Assembly: GCF_018263855.1 (NCBI RefSeq)
Contig: NZ_CP073318.1
Coordinates: 6,882,001-6,946,000 of the forward strand
Direction of reading: 5' to 3'
Length of the DNA: 64,000 nt
Origin: Kutzneria sp. CA-103260
GTDB lineage: Bacteria; Actinomycetota; Actinomycetes; Mycobacteriales; Pseudonocardiaceae
Within the stretch, counting starts at the first letter, position 1. The number at the start of each line of letters is the position of its first letter. Below the pieces are notes generated by a model that had not been told where the DNA came from, did not search any database, and saw only the letters and a list, made by a program, of their open reading frames with translations. The position numbers and the translations under genes are program-made. Of the stretch, positions 1-8,820 are shown one piece after another.

Positions 1-703
1 TGCCGTGCGCCGCTGCGGCATAGATCGCGGTGGCGGCAAACAAGAACCCACGCGTACGTGTGCTGGGCTCCGAGTAGCCGGATGGGGTGGCGGGGCTGTC
101 CCCGACGGGGCAGTACGTGATCGTTCGTTGCCCACCAGAGAGGCGCCGAATGGCTTCGTAGAGGGCTTTCTGCGGTATGTGGCCGTCGGCCAGGTCATGG
201 CCGATCAACAGCACTGGGTGCCCGGGTGTGCTTGCTTGCTGGGCCGCGTACGCGGTGGAGTCCAGGCCGCCGGAGAACAGAGCCACCTCGCCAGCGGGCG
301 AGTCTGTGCCCAGGCGTGGCTGGACGTCGATGGGTGGGGCGCCACCCTCGATGGTGAGATGCCACTGGTCTGAGGTCATGGCGCGCAGCACCGTCTCCAG
401 GACGGTGATGGGCTCGCCGCGCCACCGGTCGGCATCGGTGACATGGACCCATAGGTGCAGGTCCCTGGTCCACGGGTCGAGACCGCGAGGACGCGGGGCG
501 CGTTTGTCCACCAGGTACACCGCGCGGGCGATACGCAACAGATCATCAGCCCACGCAGGCGTGACTTCGGCGGCCAAGACGGCCTGTCCGATCCGCCGGA
601 GCGAGGTGTGAAAGTCCGCCTCGCTCACGTGGGACCACTCACCGGTGGTGGGGTACTTCCCTACCGAGCTGAACGCGTAGCGGAACACGCGCTGGCTGCT
701 CAT
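1..703 (-). CDS. qatC: QueC-like PP-loop protein, QatC of a Qat defence system (partial, runs off left edge)
   Basis: The reading frame is open from ATG at 703 to the left edge (234 codons seen), so the C-terminus is missing. Residues 144-149 read SGGLDS, the PP-loop ATP-pyrophosphatase motif of QueC/asparagine-synthetase-type enzymes, inside ALFSGGLDSTAYA. The ~140 residues before it are far more than in housekeeping QueC, which carries the loop near its N-terminus, so this is not the 7-deazaguanine biosynthetic enzyme. The ATG overlaps the stop of the upstream gene (ATGA), indicating translational coupling. With the MGTS-type gene upstream this matches the B-C order of the four-gene anti-phage system QatABCD (ATPase, unknown, QueC-like, TatD DNase). 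The PP-loop is directly visible; the Qat assignment is inferred from neighbourhood. A TatD nuclease gene would be expected just beyond the left edge. Confidence 0.75.
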   Translation of the reverse strand, partial: MSSQRVFRYAFSSVGKYPTTGEWSHVSEADFHTSLRRIGQAVLAAEVTPAWADDLLRIARAVYLVDKRAPRPRGLDPWTRDLHLWVHVTDADRWRGEPITVLETVLRAMTSDQWHLTIEGGAPPIDVQPRLGTDSPAGEVALFSGGLDSTAYAAQQASTPGHPVLLIGHDLADGHIPQKALYEAIRRLSGGQRTITYCPVGDSPATPSGYSEPSTRTRGFLFAATAIYAAAAHG

Positions 704-1542
704 GATGCACCATCCACAGGAAGGCCCAGCGCACGTTCGACTGTTTCCCGCACAAGGCTTCGTCCCAGTTCGGCGATGGGTGGGCCGCTGTCGTGCGCGC
801 TTGATTGATCGCATGGGGTCGGCACAATCGACATGATCATGTCCGCAATCCATGTGGCAATGTGCCCAGCTGGATCGATGACGGGAAGGATAGGTGCTAT
901 CAGCGTGATCTTCGCGGTAATCACGGACTTCAGGAAGTTGGTGACGGCCTGCGCGAAGAAGATGCGGTAGACGGTGCAAAAGAGCTCGCTGCTGATGCCA
1001 CCGCGGGAGGGCGTTCCCGTGTCCACCGCGTGGCGCAGCCGCGGACTGCCATCGAGCACTGCGACGGCGGCGTCCGTGGCGGCGTGCCGAACAGCGGCGT
1101 CCGCCATGCCCCCGACCGAACCAGCGACCTCGTCACTGAAGCGGGCAACGAACTCATCCCGCCGCTCATCAACGCTGGCGTCGTCAGCTACCGCAAGCCA
1201 TGCCGGCAACTCGCGGTCGATGTTCTGCAGGGTATCCATTAGCCGGTTTCCGGCCTGCTCGACGGCATCCCGCAGACCGAACTGGTCCGGATCGCGCTGC
1301 AGCGCCGTGGCCAGTGCAGCCCGGAAGCCTTCACCAAGGCGCTCGACCTCGTCTGGCGACAGGGCCGGTGGGGGTGCGGCCGGCGGTCCAGCGGAGTTGG
1401 ACGGTTCACTCTCGCTTCGAGGCACCGGCACCGCTGCCTCAACACCGCGGTCCACAAGAGCGTTCAGTGTTCGCGTCAGACTCGCGCTGGGAGAGGTCCA
1501 GGCGCCACGTGATGGGCCTGGCCAACGCACCGATGTCCCCAC
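700..1542 (-). CDS. qatB: QatB-like protein
   Basis: 280 aa, GTG start with a strong Shine-Dalgarno (GGGGGAGG, 4-5 nt upstream). It begins MGTSVRWPGPSRG; a short MGTS...GP...G opening followed by Ser/Pro is, to my memory, typical of QatB proteins. The middle (about 75-165) is helical and acidic. A hydrophobic stretch near residues 195-235 could be a buried helix or membrane-contacting segment. Its stop overlaps the downstream PP-loop gene by 4 nt, so the two are co-translated. QatB has no known enzymatic activity. Upstream I find no KAP-type ATPase (QatA): 1543-1807 has stops in all minus frames and an integrase fragment follows. The locus may therefore be an orphan BC(D) remnant, or qatA may lie elsewhere. 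Family call is inference from N-terminus and context. Confidence 0.6.
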   Translation of the reverse strand: MGTSVRWPGPSRGAWTSPSASLTRTLNALVDRGVEAAVPVPRSESEPSNSAGPPAAPPPALSPDEVERLGEGFRAALATALQRDPDQFGLRDAVEQAGNRLMDTLQNIDRELPAWLAVADDASVDERRDEFVARFSDEVAGSVGGMADAAVRHAATDAAVAVLDGSPRLRHAVDTGTPSRGGISSELFCTVYRIFFAQAVTNFLKSVITAKITLIAPILPVIDPAGHIATWIADMIMSIVPTPCDQSSAHDSGPPIAELGRSLVRETVERALGLPVDGAS

Positions 1543-1807
1543 ATGACCTCCCCCGAGCGTGCAGGAAATGCCGCGCTGTCAGCTAAGAACACGGCCGGTC
1601 ACTGAGCAATCAGCCTGCAAGAATCCGCTCAATCGGACCAGGCTCCACTCAACGAAAACCCCCGTTTGCCGACGTTCGGTCGCGGAGTGTCGCCGGCGCC
1701 GCCCACACGGATGACAGCCATAGATCACCACAGCTACCGCCCTGGTGCATGTGCACGACCTGTACGTCAACCAGAACAGGCATCATCACGCACGACATGC
1801 TGAGTAG

Positions 1808-2392
1808 TCAGACACCTTAAGCCACCACAGCATCACCGAATACCGACTGCCCTCCACCGGCGAGCTCGTGCCGCTGCTGCAGATCGCGCCATCCAAGACC
1901 GACACCGAGCGCCTCCTACTCGTCAGCCCCGAGCTCACGGACGTCCTCAGCGCCATGGTTAGCCGCCTGCGCGGCCCCAACGGCGCGATACCGCTCGTGG
2001 CGTCCTACGACATCCGGGAGAGGGTCTGGAACCCACCGATGCCGCTGCTGTTCCAACGCTCCATCGGCAGCGAGAACCCGCCGTTCACACCCACGGCGAT
2101 CCGCAAACTGCTCATCAACGCGCTCGCGGCGACCGGCCTCACCGACACCAGCGGCGATCCGCTCATGTTCTCACTCCACGATTTCCGGAGAATCTTTGCC
2201 ACGAACGCCATCATGAGTGGTTTACTGCCCCACATCGCCCAAGTCATCTGCGGACACAAATCTCTCGACACGGCAATGGGTTACAAGGCGGTCTATCCCG
2301 CCGAGGCGATCGAGGTCCATCGGGCGTTCATTGCCCGCCGACGGACGACCCGGCCCAGCGGAGAATATCGGACCCCGACCGATCAAGAGTGA
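1808..2392 (+). pseudogene. Tyrosine recombinase/integrase, C-terminal fragment
   Basis: The frame is open from an in-frame TAG at 1805 to the stop at 2392 and has no convincing start (first usable GTG at 1868). It encodes the catalytic half of a phage-type integrase: a GELVPLLQIAPSKTDTER strand region, HDFRRIFATNAI (the H-x-x-R box, here HDFRR), GHKSLDTAMGYKAVYP (GH-x-x-x then the nucleophilic Tyr). The N-terminal core-binding domain and the first catalytic Arg are missing, so the protein should be inactive. It sits immediately beyond the start of qatB where qatA would be expected, so the recombination event that left it may also have removed qatA (inference). Confidence 0.85.
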
Positions 2393-2741
2393 GACTCCTT
2401 CCTTGCACACTTGAAAAAGAGGAAGGTGTCAGTCGGAACCTGCACATGAGCATTCAGATCGCCTTGCGTACATGAGCACGCCTGTGCCAGGTGTTCACTA
2501 CTGCGGCCTGACCCAGTGCAACGACCGCAGTTGGAGGAGATCCGAGATAATCTGGAGTCTCGTATTATCGAGGCCAAGCGCGAAGGATGACCCGGGGAAG
2601 CCAGCCTGGCTGGCACGAGGATAAGATCGCCCAAATTGACTCGACACTTCAACGGCAATCTACCATCACGGAGCTCGGCATGCCCTCCTTCGTCCAAATC
2701 GCCGCGCGGTCCTGTGCCACGACGTCAGCCCGGCTGAGGAG
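2393..2741. other. Intergenic, no gene recognised
   Basis: 349 bases between the integrase remnant and the next minus-strand gene. A 104-codon minus frame (2383-2697) spans it, but its composition looks random and it has no recognisable domain, so I do not call it. No tRNA, terminator or repeat recognised. Confidence 0.5.
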
Positions 2742-3341
2742 TTAGGTCCGAGAAGGTGTAGTGAGTCGGCGCGCAAGGTCGGCGAACTCTTCCAACGCTC
2801 GCGTGTTGGCGTGCAATGCCTGGGCCATCTCAGCGGAGTCCGACTGGCGCGCGGCAGGCTCTCGATCAAACCATAGCCTGCGGAGGTCCAGGTCGCTGTC
2901 GCTGACCGCCACGGCGCTCACGATCAGTTCGTTTGGCCCGATGAGCTGTATCAGCAACACCGCCTTCTTGATGTCGTTGCGCACACTCCAGTACCGCTGC
3001 TCCACCTCGGCGATCATGGTGTCGCTCGCGGCCAGCGGCGGAGTGGCGATGCGGATGGTCCCCAAGAGCCATACGATCGCCCCACTAGCTGCCGTCGCCG
3101 CCTCAACCAACTGGGCGCAGCGCAGCGCTCTGTCTTCCCGTAGTCGGGTTCGGGCCGCCACGCGAGCCTTCACGGGCTCAAGGAACACACCGAGTGTTAC
3201 GCCAGCCAAGGCGAACAATCCAGCGACAAGAGGCGTCAGCACGCGGAGGAGTCTCCCGTAGTCAGACCAACTGGGCCAGGTCGGCACGCTCGTTCGCTGG
3301 ACCACACTCCGGCGCCAAACCACGACAGTTGATCTTGGCAT
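2742..3341 (-). CDS. Hypothetical membrane-anchored protein
   Basis: About 199 aa from ATG 3341; the frame extends to 3437 and the true start is uncertain. One clear N-terminal transmembrane helix (VLTPLVAGLFALAGVTLGVF) is followed by a charged, helical cytoplasmic region with a second short hydrophobic patch (AIVWLLGTI). The rest (IRIATPPLAASD..., EVEQRYWSVRNDIKKA, LRRLWFDREP) looks helical. This layout, one membrane helix plus a helical domain, is common for actinobacterial proteins of unknown function. It lies 12 bp or more downstream of another minus-strand membrane protein gene (3449-4195) and may be co-transcribed with it. I do not recognise the family. Confidence 0.6.
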   Translation of the reverse strand: MPRSTVVVWRRSVVQRTSVPTWPSWSDYGRLLRVLTPLVAGLFALAGVTLGVFLEPVKARVAARTRLREDRALRCAQLVEAATAASGAIVWLLGTIRIATPPLAASDTMIAEVEQRYWSVRNDIKKAVLLIQLIGPNELIVSAVAVSDSDLDLRRLWFDREPAARQSDSAEMAQALHANTRALEEFADLARRLTTPSRT

Positions 3342-3448
3342 GCCCAACTTTGACACGTTGGCCGGCCGGAAAGCAACAGTGATGAGCGGTAGTTCGCCTT
3401 GCTCGCGATCTCGAAGGGCGATACAGTCGCCGTCCACAGATTTTCCAG

Positions 3449-4195
3449 TTAGCCTTCACTTGTCAGGACTACCGCAAGCTCCATTCCTGGAAGTATGCCA
3501 ACTGCCTCGAGTGGCCGGTCGTCGTTTTTCAAGGAGTGCCTCTCGGCCCACCGAGACCCCATCTGGTCGAAGACTTTCTTTGTCTGACACTCCATCAACA
3601 CCCATTGTTCGGAATAGGCATAGGTCGGCACTACTTGCTTGAGATGAACGAGCCAGAGGGAATCGAGCAAGTTATCGACGGTCATCTTCCTGTCGATGAG
3701 CCATTCAACCTGGTTGACGCCAATGCCAACGCGAGAAAGATCTATTTTGATAGTGCGGTTCTCCAGGTCGGTCTGCGCGCTTGCCACAGCCTCGTTCACG
3801 ACTTCCTCGACTGCGTCTGGGGACACTCGGGAGGCAAGGATGCCGGGCAGGACCGACTCTAGTGTGTCGCGCACCACCGAGCCGACCTCTTCCAGGTTAC
3901 CAGGCACACTCCGGTGTATGCCGTGAACAAACTCAGGGACTGGGACATGCTCGGGGAAGTCGCCGGGCGCGTAGAGCACCTCTGGCTTCTTCCAGAGGGT
4001 GGCGAAGAAAGCTGCCGACACCAGCAAGGGGAACATGGTGGCTGACACCGCGAACAGCCCTTGAATCCAACCGGTGACCTGCGTCGCGGCAACTCCCAGT
4101 GTGGTCTCAGCGATCCCGAGGAACAGAGAGATGATCCACAGCGGGTTGAGCACACGCGGCCTCGTGCTAGCGGTGCGCTCCTTGACGGCTCCCAT
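3449..4195 (-). CDS. Hypothetical two-helix membrane protein
   Basis: 248 aa, ATG start. Two N-terminal hydrophobic segments (about residues 17-40, LNPLWIISLFLGIAETTLGV, and 46-66, GLFAVSATMFPLLVSAAFF) anchor it in the membrane. The remaining ~180 residues are soluble: DFPEHVPVPEFVHGIHRSVP, a helix-rich SVVRDTLESVLPGIL section, then a charged domain ending PGMELAVVLTSEG. I see no catalytic motif. It is followed on the same strand by another small membrane protein. Lying in an island rich in conflict systems, the pair could be a membrane effector or sensor, but nothing in the sequence proves that. Confidence 0.7.
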   Translation of the reverse strand: MGAVKERTASTRPRVLNPLWIISLFLGIAETTLGVAATQVTGWIQGLFAVSATMFPLLVSAAFFATLWKKPEVLYAPGDFPEHVPVPEFVHGIHRSVPGNLEEVGSVVRDTLESVLPGILASRVSPDAVEEVVNEAVASAQTDLENRTIKIDLSRVGIGVNQVEWLIDRKMTVDNLLDSLWLVHLKQVVPTYAYSEQWVLMECQTKKVFDQMGSRWAERHSLKNDDRPLEAVGILPGMELAVVLTSEG

Positions 4196-4313
4196 GGGCC
4201 AAGCATGACACCAAGGGCACGACCCGTGGGCACGATTCGCTCAGGCTCGACTCATTGCGGGAGATAACCTCATGGTGACATGGGTAGCCTTGCTGTCGCG
4301 AGACCGCAAGATG

Positions 4314-4808
4314 TCACATGCCTTGAGGCGGCCAGCCCCAGCAGGCGATGTCGCGACCGACCGCATGCCTCGATACAACTGAGACCCAGTAATGATCTTC
4401 ACAAGCCTTCGGCTGGATCCGTCGGCGCGGCCGCGGCTGGTCGAGATCATCGCCAACCTGCGCGACCGCATCCAGGAGGCGAAGCTGAATGGCTAGATGG
4501 GCGAGGTCGCCGGCCTGGAGACCAGCCTGAACGAGGCGGCCCGGAAACTGATCAGTCTCGACCGGACCAAGGATGGGGGCTACGGCCCGGTCGACCTCGG
4601 TATCCCGGTCATCACCGAACGGCAGAGGTAATGGAGGAAGGGCGGGCATCGGAGAGATCCGGCGCCCGCCCCCCAGCAAAGGTGTCAGCGAGTTGATCAC
4701 GGTCAGGGACAAGCCGACCACCATGGCGAAGGCGCCTGCCGCAGCGATGACGACATGCTTCCGGGAGGAACCATCGCTCTTCGACACCTTGCACCCCTCG
4801 TTCCTCAC
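4314..4808 (-). CDS. Possible small single-helix membrane protein (doubtful)
   Basis: 164-codon frame. Only the N-terminal third looks protein-like: a basic start (about 17 residues) followed by one membrane helix, HVVIAAAGAFAMVVGLSLTV, then a Gly/Pro-rich linker. The rest lies antisense to the integrase remnant at 4392-4631 and is probably not meaningful. If real, the gene may have lost its natural end when the remnant arrived. No function assigned. Confidence 0.3.
   Translation of the reverse strand: MRNEGCKVSKSDGSSRKHVVIAAAGAFAMVVGLSLTVINSLTPLLGGGRRISPMPALPPLPLPFGDDRDTEVDRAVAPILGPVETDQFPGRLVQAGLQAGDLAHLAIQLRLLDAVAQVGDDLDQPRPRRRIQPKACEDHYWVSVVSRHAVGRDIACWGWPPQGM
4392..4631 (+). pseudogene. 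Integrase C-terminal tail with an in-frame amber stop
   Basis: Two consecutive in-frame pieces, 4392-4496 and 4497-4631, read through a TAG at 4494. They give LDPSARPRLVEIIANLRDRI ... EAKLNG(stop)MGEVAGLETSLNEAARKLIS ... VDLGIPVITERQR. The pattern NLRDRI-EA-x-x-NGW-x-GE is the C-terminal coiled segment found after the catalytic domain in many actinobacterial site-specific integrases, where the stop position is normally Trp (TGG to TAG). Nothing of the catalytic domain remains upstream. A second, independent mobile-element scar in the first 5 kb. Confidence 0.6.
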
Positions 4809-4930
4809 GCAGACGTCCGCCGTACTATCCCGTATTTGAGGGAGTGGGGTGCGACTAGCGCGAAGAAGGTACTCACAGCTGATCGGCTCGCTATCGTCAG
4901 ACCATCAACGTGGCGACCAGGGGCACGACG

Positions 4931-7111
4931 ATGGCAAATGCAGAGTATGACGGCGATGACGTCGAAGGACGGCCGTCAGCCGGCGAGATCCACAACACGC
5001 TGACGGCCGGCATCGTGACCGGCTCAGTGCAGGCCGGAGTAATCAGCGGCGGCGTCCATTACCATTACCCGTTGCCGCGCAAGGCCCCAACGCCACGCCA
5101 ACTGCCGCCGGCCTCGTCCGGCTTCGTTGGCCGCGTGGACGAACTCGCGGCACTCACCGCGACGTTGAATCATGCCGCCGGCGCTGCGGGCACGGTACTG
5201 ATCTTCGTACTGGCCGGCGCCGGTGGGATCGGCAAGACCTGGCTCGCCCTACATTGGGCTCATCAACACCTGGACCGATTCCCCGACGGGCAACTGTTCG
5301 TCGATCTGCAGGCTTTCTCTCCGGCAGGCGAGCCGATGTCGGTCGCCGACACTGTGCGAGGGTTCCTCATTTCCTTGGGTGTCACCCCTTCCCACATACC
5401 TGTCGAACTGGAGGATCAGATCAGGCTGTACCGCAGCTTTGTGGCAAGCAAGCGGATGCTGATCGTGCTAGACAACGCCGCCGGTGCGGATCAGATTACC
5501 CCGCTTCTACCTGGAGGAAGTACGTGCACGGTTATCGTGACCAGTCGCCGCACATTGCCTACCTTGATCACCCGACACGGCGCCAGCCAGCTGCGCTTGG
5601 CTACGCTCACCCCCCAAGACGCCCGCGAGCTGCTGACCGCCAGGCTCGGGCTCCACCGAATCACAGCAGAAACGGAGGCCGTTGACGAACTGATCGACTT
5701 TTGTCGCGGGTTCGCGCTTGCACTCGGCCTGATTGCCGGCCGCGCTTACACTCAACCCGACGTCCCCCTGGCCGACTTCGTCTCAGACCTGCGCCACCTC
5801 GGGCTCCGAGCGCTGGACAATGACGACCCCGCCGCGAACGTGTACACCGTGTTGTCCTGGTCCCTGCGGGCCCTGACCGCGCAGCAACGCAAGGTGTTCG
5901 GTTTGCTGGGGATCGCACCCGGCTCTGACATCGGTCTGCCAGCCGCCGCGAGGCTGTCTGACCAGTCCGACGTGCAGGCCCACGCTGTGCTCATGGCTTT
6001 GACGGAGGCGTCGCTGCTTGACCGCAAGCCCGGCAATCGGTACGTGATGCACGACCTGATCCGTGGTTATGCCGCCACCACAGCGGACCAAGAGTTGCCC
6101 GGGGAACTGCGGAAGGTCGCGCTGCGGCGCTTGCTCGACTTTTACGCACACACGGCGCACTCTGCTGCTCGGATCCTAAATCCCTACCGTGAATCGGTCC
6201 CACTCAGAGCGCCTGCTCCCGGCGCCAACCCTCAGCTGGTTCAGAATATTCAGACAGCCATAGACTGGTTCGACACGGAGCATACCACACTGCTCGCCGC
6301 CCAGCGCGGTTCTGTCACTCACGGCTGGCATGACGTCGTTTGGCAAATAGCCTGGTCTCTGAACGAATTCCATGGCCGACGAGGACTCAGCCGCGATCGC
6401 CTTCGCGTGTGGCTAACCGCACTGGATTCCGCTGCTCACCTATCCAACGTCCACATGCTCATAATCGCTCACCGGGACCTCGGTGTCGCCTACTCTGCCC
6501 GTGAGCGTCATAACGAAGCTCGCCGACACCTACATGAAGCCCTGGCGCTGACCCAAAAATACGGCGACTTCCATCAACAGGCGCAGGTTCACCGAGCCCT
6601 TGCGGTCGCTTCCGCCACTCAAAGCGACTTTCATCAAGCCCTGGAGCACGCCGACCAAGCCCACGCTCTCTACGGCAACCTCAACCTGCCAGTATGGGAG
6701 GCTAACGCACTAAACTACATGGGTTGGTGTTCGTCGCAGCTGGGTGACTACAAAACCGCTCGGTCTCACTGTCAGGCGGCCCTTGCGCAGTTACAGCATC
6801 ATCATGACCGTTATGGCGAAGCGATCGCACTGGAAACCCTCGACGATATCGCCCGAAACACAGATTGTCACCGTGATGCCATCAACTACGACCAACGGGC
6901 CGCGACTCTGTTCCGCACGCTCGGCGATGCCCGCAGGTGTGCCAGCGTCCTTGATGATCTCGGATTTTCTTACTTCAAAGTTGGCGAACACAGTCAAGCG
7001 CGAACGGCGTGGCAGGAGGCAGAGAAGCTGTACCGGCGACAAGGCCGCGACGCGAGCGCGATACGGGTGCGGCAAAATATCGACGGTTTCACTCAACCTG
7101 AAGACGTGTAG
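4931..7111 (+). CDS. STAND NTPase (NB-ARC) with TPR repeats and N-terminal amyloid-like motif
   Basis: 726 aa from ATG 4931, preceded by AGGGG at a good distance; an upstream GTG at 4910 is less likely. Residues 21-46 (HNTLTAGIVTGSVQAG then VISGGVHYHYP) form a short Gly/Val-rich beta-prone motif resembling the bacterial amyloid signalling sequences attached to NLR-like proteins. A typical NB-ARC STAND module follows: Walker A GAGGIGKT at 96-103, Walker B RMLIVLD near 175-181, and TVIVTSRR sensor region. From about residue 430 to the end there are TPR-like helical pairs (EARRHLHEALALTQKYGD, QALEHADQAHALYGNL, KVGEHSQARTAWQEAEKLY). Family role: ligand binding to the repeats releases ATP-dependent oligomerisation and nucleates an effector. 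No effector with a matching motif is visible nearby. Confidence 0.85.
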   Translation: MANAEYDGDDVEGRPSAGEIHNTLTAGIVTGSVQAGVISGGVHYHYPLPRKAPTPRQLPPASSGFVGRVDELAALTATLNHAAGAAGTVLIFVLAGAGGIGKTWLALHWAHQHLDRFPDGQLFVDLQAFSPAGEPMSVADTVRGFLISLGVTPSHIPVELEDQIRLYRSFVASKRMLIVLDNAAGADQITPLLPGGSTCTVIVTSRRTLPTLITRHGASQLRLATLTPQDARELLTARLGLHRITAETEAVDELIDFCRGFALALGLIAGRAYTQPDVPLADFVSDLRHLGLRALDNDDPAANVYTVLSWSLRALTAQQRKVFGLLGIAPGSDIGLPAAARLSDQSDVQAHAVLMALTEASLLDRKPGNRYVMHDLIRGYAATTADQELPGELRKVALRRLLDFYAHTAHSAARILNPYRESVPLRAPAPGANPQLVQNIQTAIDWFDTEHTTLLAAQRGSVTHGWHDVVWQIAWSLNEFHGRRGLSRDRLRVWLTALDSAAHLSNVHMLIIAHRDLGVAYSARERHNEARRHLHEALALTQKYGDFHQQAQVHRALAVASATQSDFHQALEHADQAHALYGNLNLPVWEANALNYMGWCSSQLGDYKTARSHCQAALAQLQHHHDRYGEAIALETLDDIARNTDCHRDAINYDQRAATLFRTLGDARRCASVLDDLGFSYFKVGEHSQARTAWQEAEKLYRRQGRDASAIRVRQNIDGFTQPEDV

Positions 7112-7933
7112 CCCGGGCAACCGCTTCTCGGTAGCGACTGTGGACTAGCCAAGGAAACACTAGGTACAGCAGTTCCGAAGCCGCAAGGAAAAGGATGGAA
7201 GCACCAAGCCATCAGCATCGCCGAATTTCTCACCCCTGAAAGTGACTGCCCAGTCGGGGACCGCCGGGCGGAGATCAGGCGCCTCCACATCCATCTGCTG
7301 TGTCGCGGCTGTCAACGGCTTCGGACGCCCACGCATCCGAGATAGCCTCGGGTCGAGTGGACCGTGAGCCAGAAGGGGACGGTAGCGCCTGGTCGTGTCA
7401 AAGAGCTGCTTAGTTCGGAAAAGGTACCGGGTGGCCATCGCCCGAGTCGCGCTGTGGCCCCAGCACCAGCTGAACCGGGTCCAGATGCCGCCGGTGGGAT
7501 CGTAGGTGGTGGGCCCGCGAGAAGCAGCCGCTCGTACAGGTCGCCGGTGGGCCACCAGTCCAGCTCGGCGTCGACAAGGACAGCGATGTCGATGCCGGTG
7601 AGTAACCTCTCCCACACCACACTGTCCATCGTCGCTGATCAACGGGATGTCACCACTCGACACGATCGGATTCACACATCGCTGCGGTACACCCATATGG
7701 AGTAGTCGGGAACTGTAGGGACGCGTGATCACCACGAACGACACGACGCTGACCAGTTTAGACGGCGGCACCAACCGCATGCTGGTCTCGTCCTGCCACA
7801 GCTGACCGGCGTAACGCCGCGAGGTGCCGGGTGCGATGGTCACGCACACGGCCGCCGCGCCGGCCGTCTCCACGACCTGCCCCGGCATCGCGTGTAGTCG
7901 TGGCACAGTGGATTGGTTGCCAGGGAGGTGTCT
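7112..7933. other. Intergenic with possible decayed minus-strand gene
   Basis: 822 bases without a convincing gene. On the minus strand two overlapping frames read protein-like pieces that join by a shift near 7510: VVWERLLTGIDIAVLVDAEL followed by a Trp/Tyr-rich stretch (TYDPTGGIWTRFSWCWGHSA) that ends at 7160. This could be a frameshifted remnant, but I do not recognise the family. A long 401-codon minus frame (7160-8365) continues antisense through the next gene and is mostly a shadow. Confidence 0.3.
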
Positions 7934-8800
7934 ATGACCAACCTCGATCACACAGAGCTTCGCGACGCCGTGCGTACCTTCACCGCGCTGGCCAAGCGCC
8001 GGCGCAGCTCCGGCCTCAACATCGAGCAGTTGATCATCCACCAGCGCCTTCGCACCCAACTGTGTGCCGCGACCGGGCAGACCGACCCAGAGCGGGCGTG
8101 CGCACAGCTTCGCCAGCAGCTCGACATCCCGCAGACCGGGCCGGGGCACTCCGACGACAGCGACGCGGCGGCGAAGCCGGCGTCGGAGCCGACTGAGCCG
8201 CGGTTGTGCTCGGTGTGCGAAAAGCCCCTCGGCAAGCGCGTCGCCATCCACAAGGGATGCAGGTCGCAGGCCTGCGAGGGCTGCGGAAATCACTTTCCCC
8301 GCAGCAGGTTGAGCAACCAGAAGTGCCTGTCGTGTCGGAAGCGCATCGCACGCGAGGTTCGGCACCAGCGCCGGTCGCAGGCCCTGCAGTTGGCCGGGCT
8401 GCAGCTCGCACCTGCCCCGCTACCGCCACCGGGCGGCCCCGTGCGGCACGATCCCGAGCGCAGCCGTAACCCCTACGTCCAACGCTACGAGTGCCCGGTG
8501 TGCGGCGCCCGGACCCGGCTGCACCGGGTACGGGGAACGCTGTACTCACACCAGATCCCCGGCAAGGTCGAGGTGTGTCTGCTGTCGAACGAGCAGATCA
8601 CCGAACCGATGAGCGAGTCGGAAGCCGCGCTGCCGCCCTGCTCGTGTCAATCCTGCGTGACCGCAGCGGGACAACCCGCCAGGACGGCATCGAAGCCAGT
8701 GAAGGCGCCCACGCTACGAGTGCGGCCCCTGACGCACTCGGCCTCGGAAAGTGTGCGGACGGTCTCGGGCGGGCTTCCCAGCCACGGCCGCCGGTACTGA
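7934..8800 (+). CDS. Cysteine-cluster (zinc-ribbon) hypothetical protein
   Basis: 288 aa from ATG 7934, chosen over a start 21 nt upstream because AGGGAGG lies just before it. After a helical N-terminus (TELRDAVRTFTALAKRRRSS) there are several Cys pairs: LCSVCEKPLG (about 94), ACEGCGNHF (about 116), QKCLSCRKR (about 131), YECPVCGAR (about 187) and PCSCQSC (about 236). This suggests two or three zinc knuckles, i.e. nucleic-acid or protein binding rather than catalysis. The C-terminal 50 residues are low complexity. It is followed 20 bp later by another gene with a C-terminal zinc ribbon, so the two probably form a unit. Family unknown to me. Confidence 0.65.
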   Translation: MTNLDHTELRDAVRTFTALAKRRRSSGLNIEQLIIHQRLRTQLCAATGQTDPERACAQLRQQLDIPQTGPGHSDDSDAAAKPASEPTEPRLCSVCEKPLGKRVAIHKGCRSQACEGCGNHFPRSRLSNQKCLSCRKRIAREVRHQRRSQALQLAGLQLAPAPLPPPGGPVRHDPERSRNPYVQRYECPVCGARTRLHRVRGTLYSHQIPGKVEVCLLSNEQITEPMSESEAALPPCSCQSCVTAAGQPARTASKPVKAPTLRVRPLTHSASESVRTVSGGLPSHGRRY

Positions 8801-8820
8801 TCTGGACCCTCTGTCATCGT

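Noticed and set aside
1543..1807. Possible qatA remnant upstream of qatB
   Set aside because: All three minus frames have stops and no KAP-type ATPase motif is visible.
7160..8365. 401-codon minus-strand open frame
   Set aside because: Its part over 7934-8365 is antisense to a gene with clear Cys-pair motifs and a strong ribosome-binding site; only the left third could be a remnant, which I noted as uncertain.
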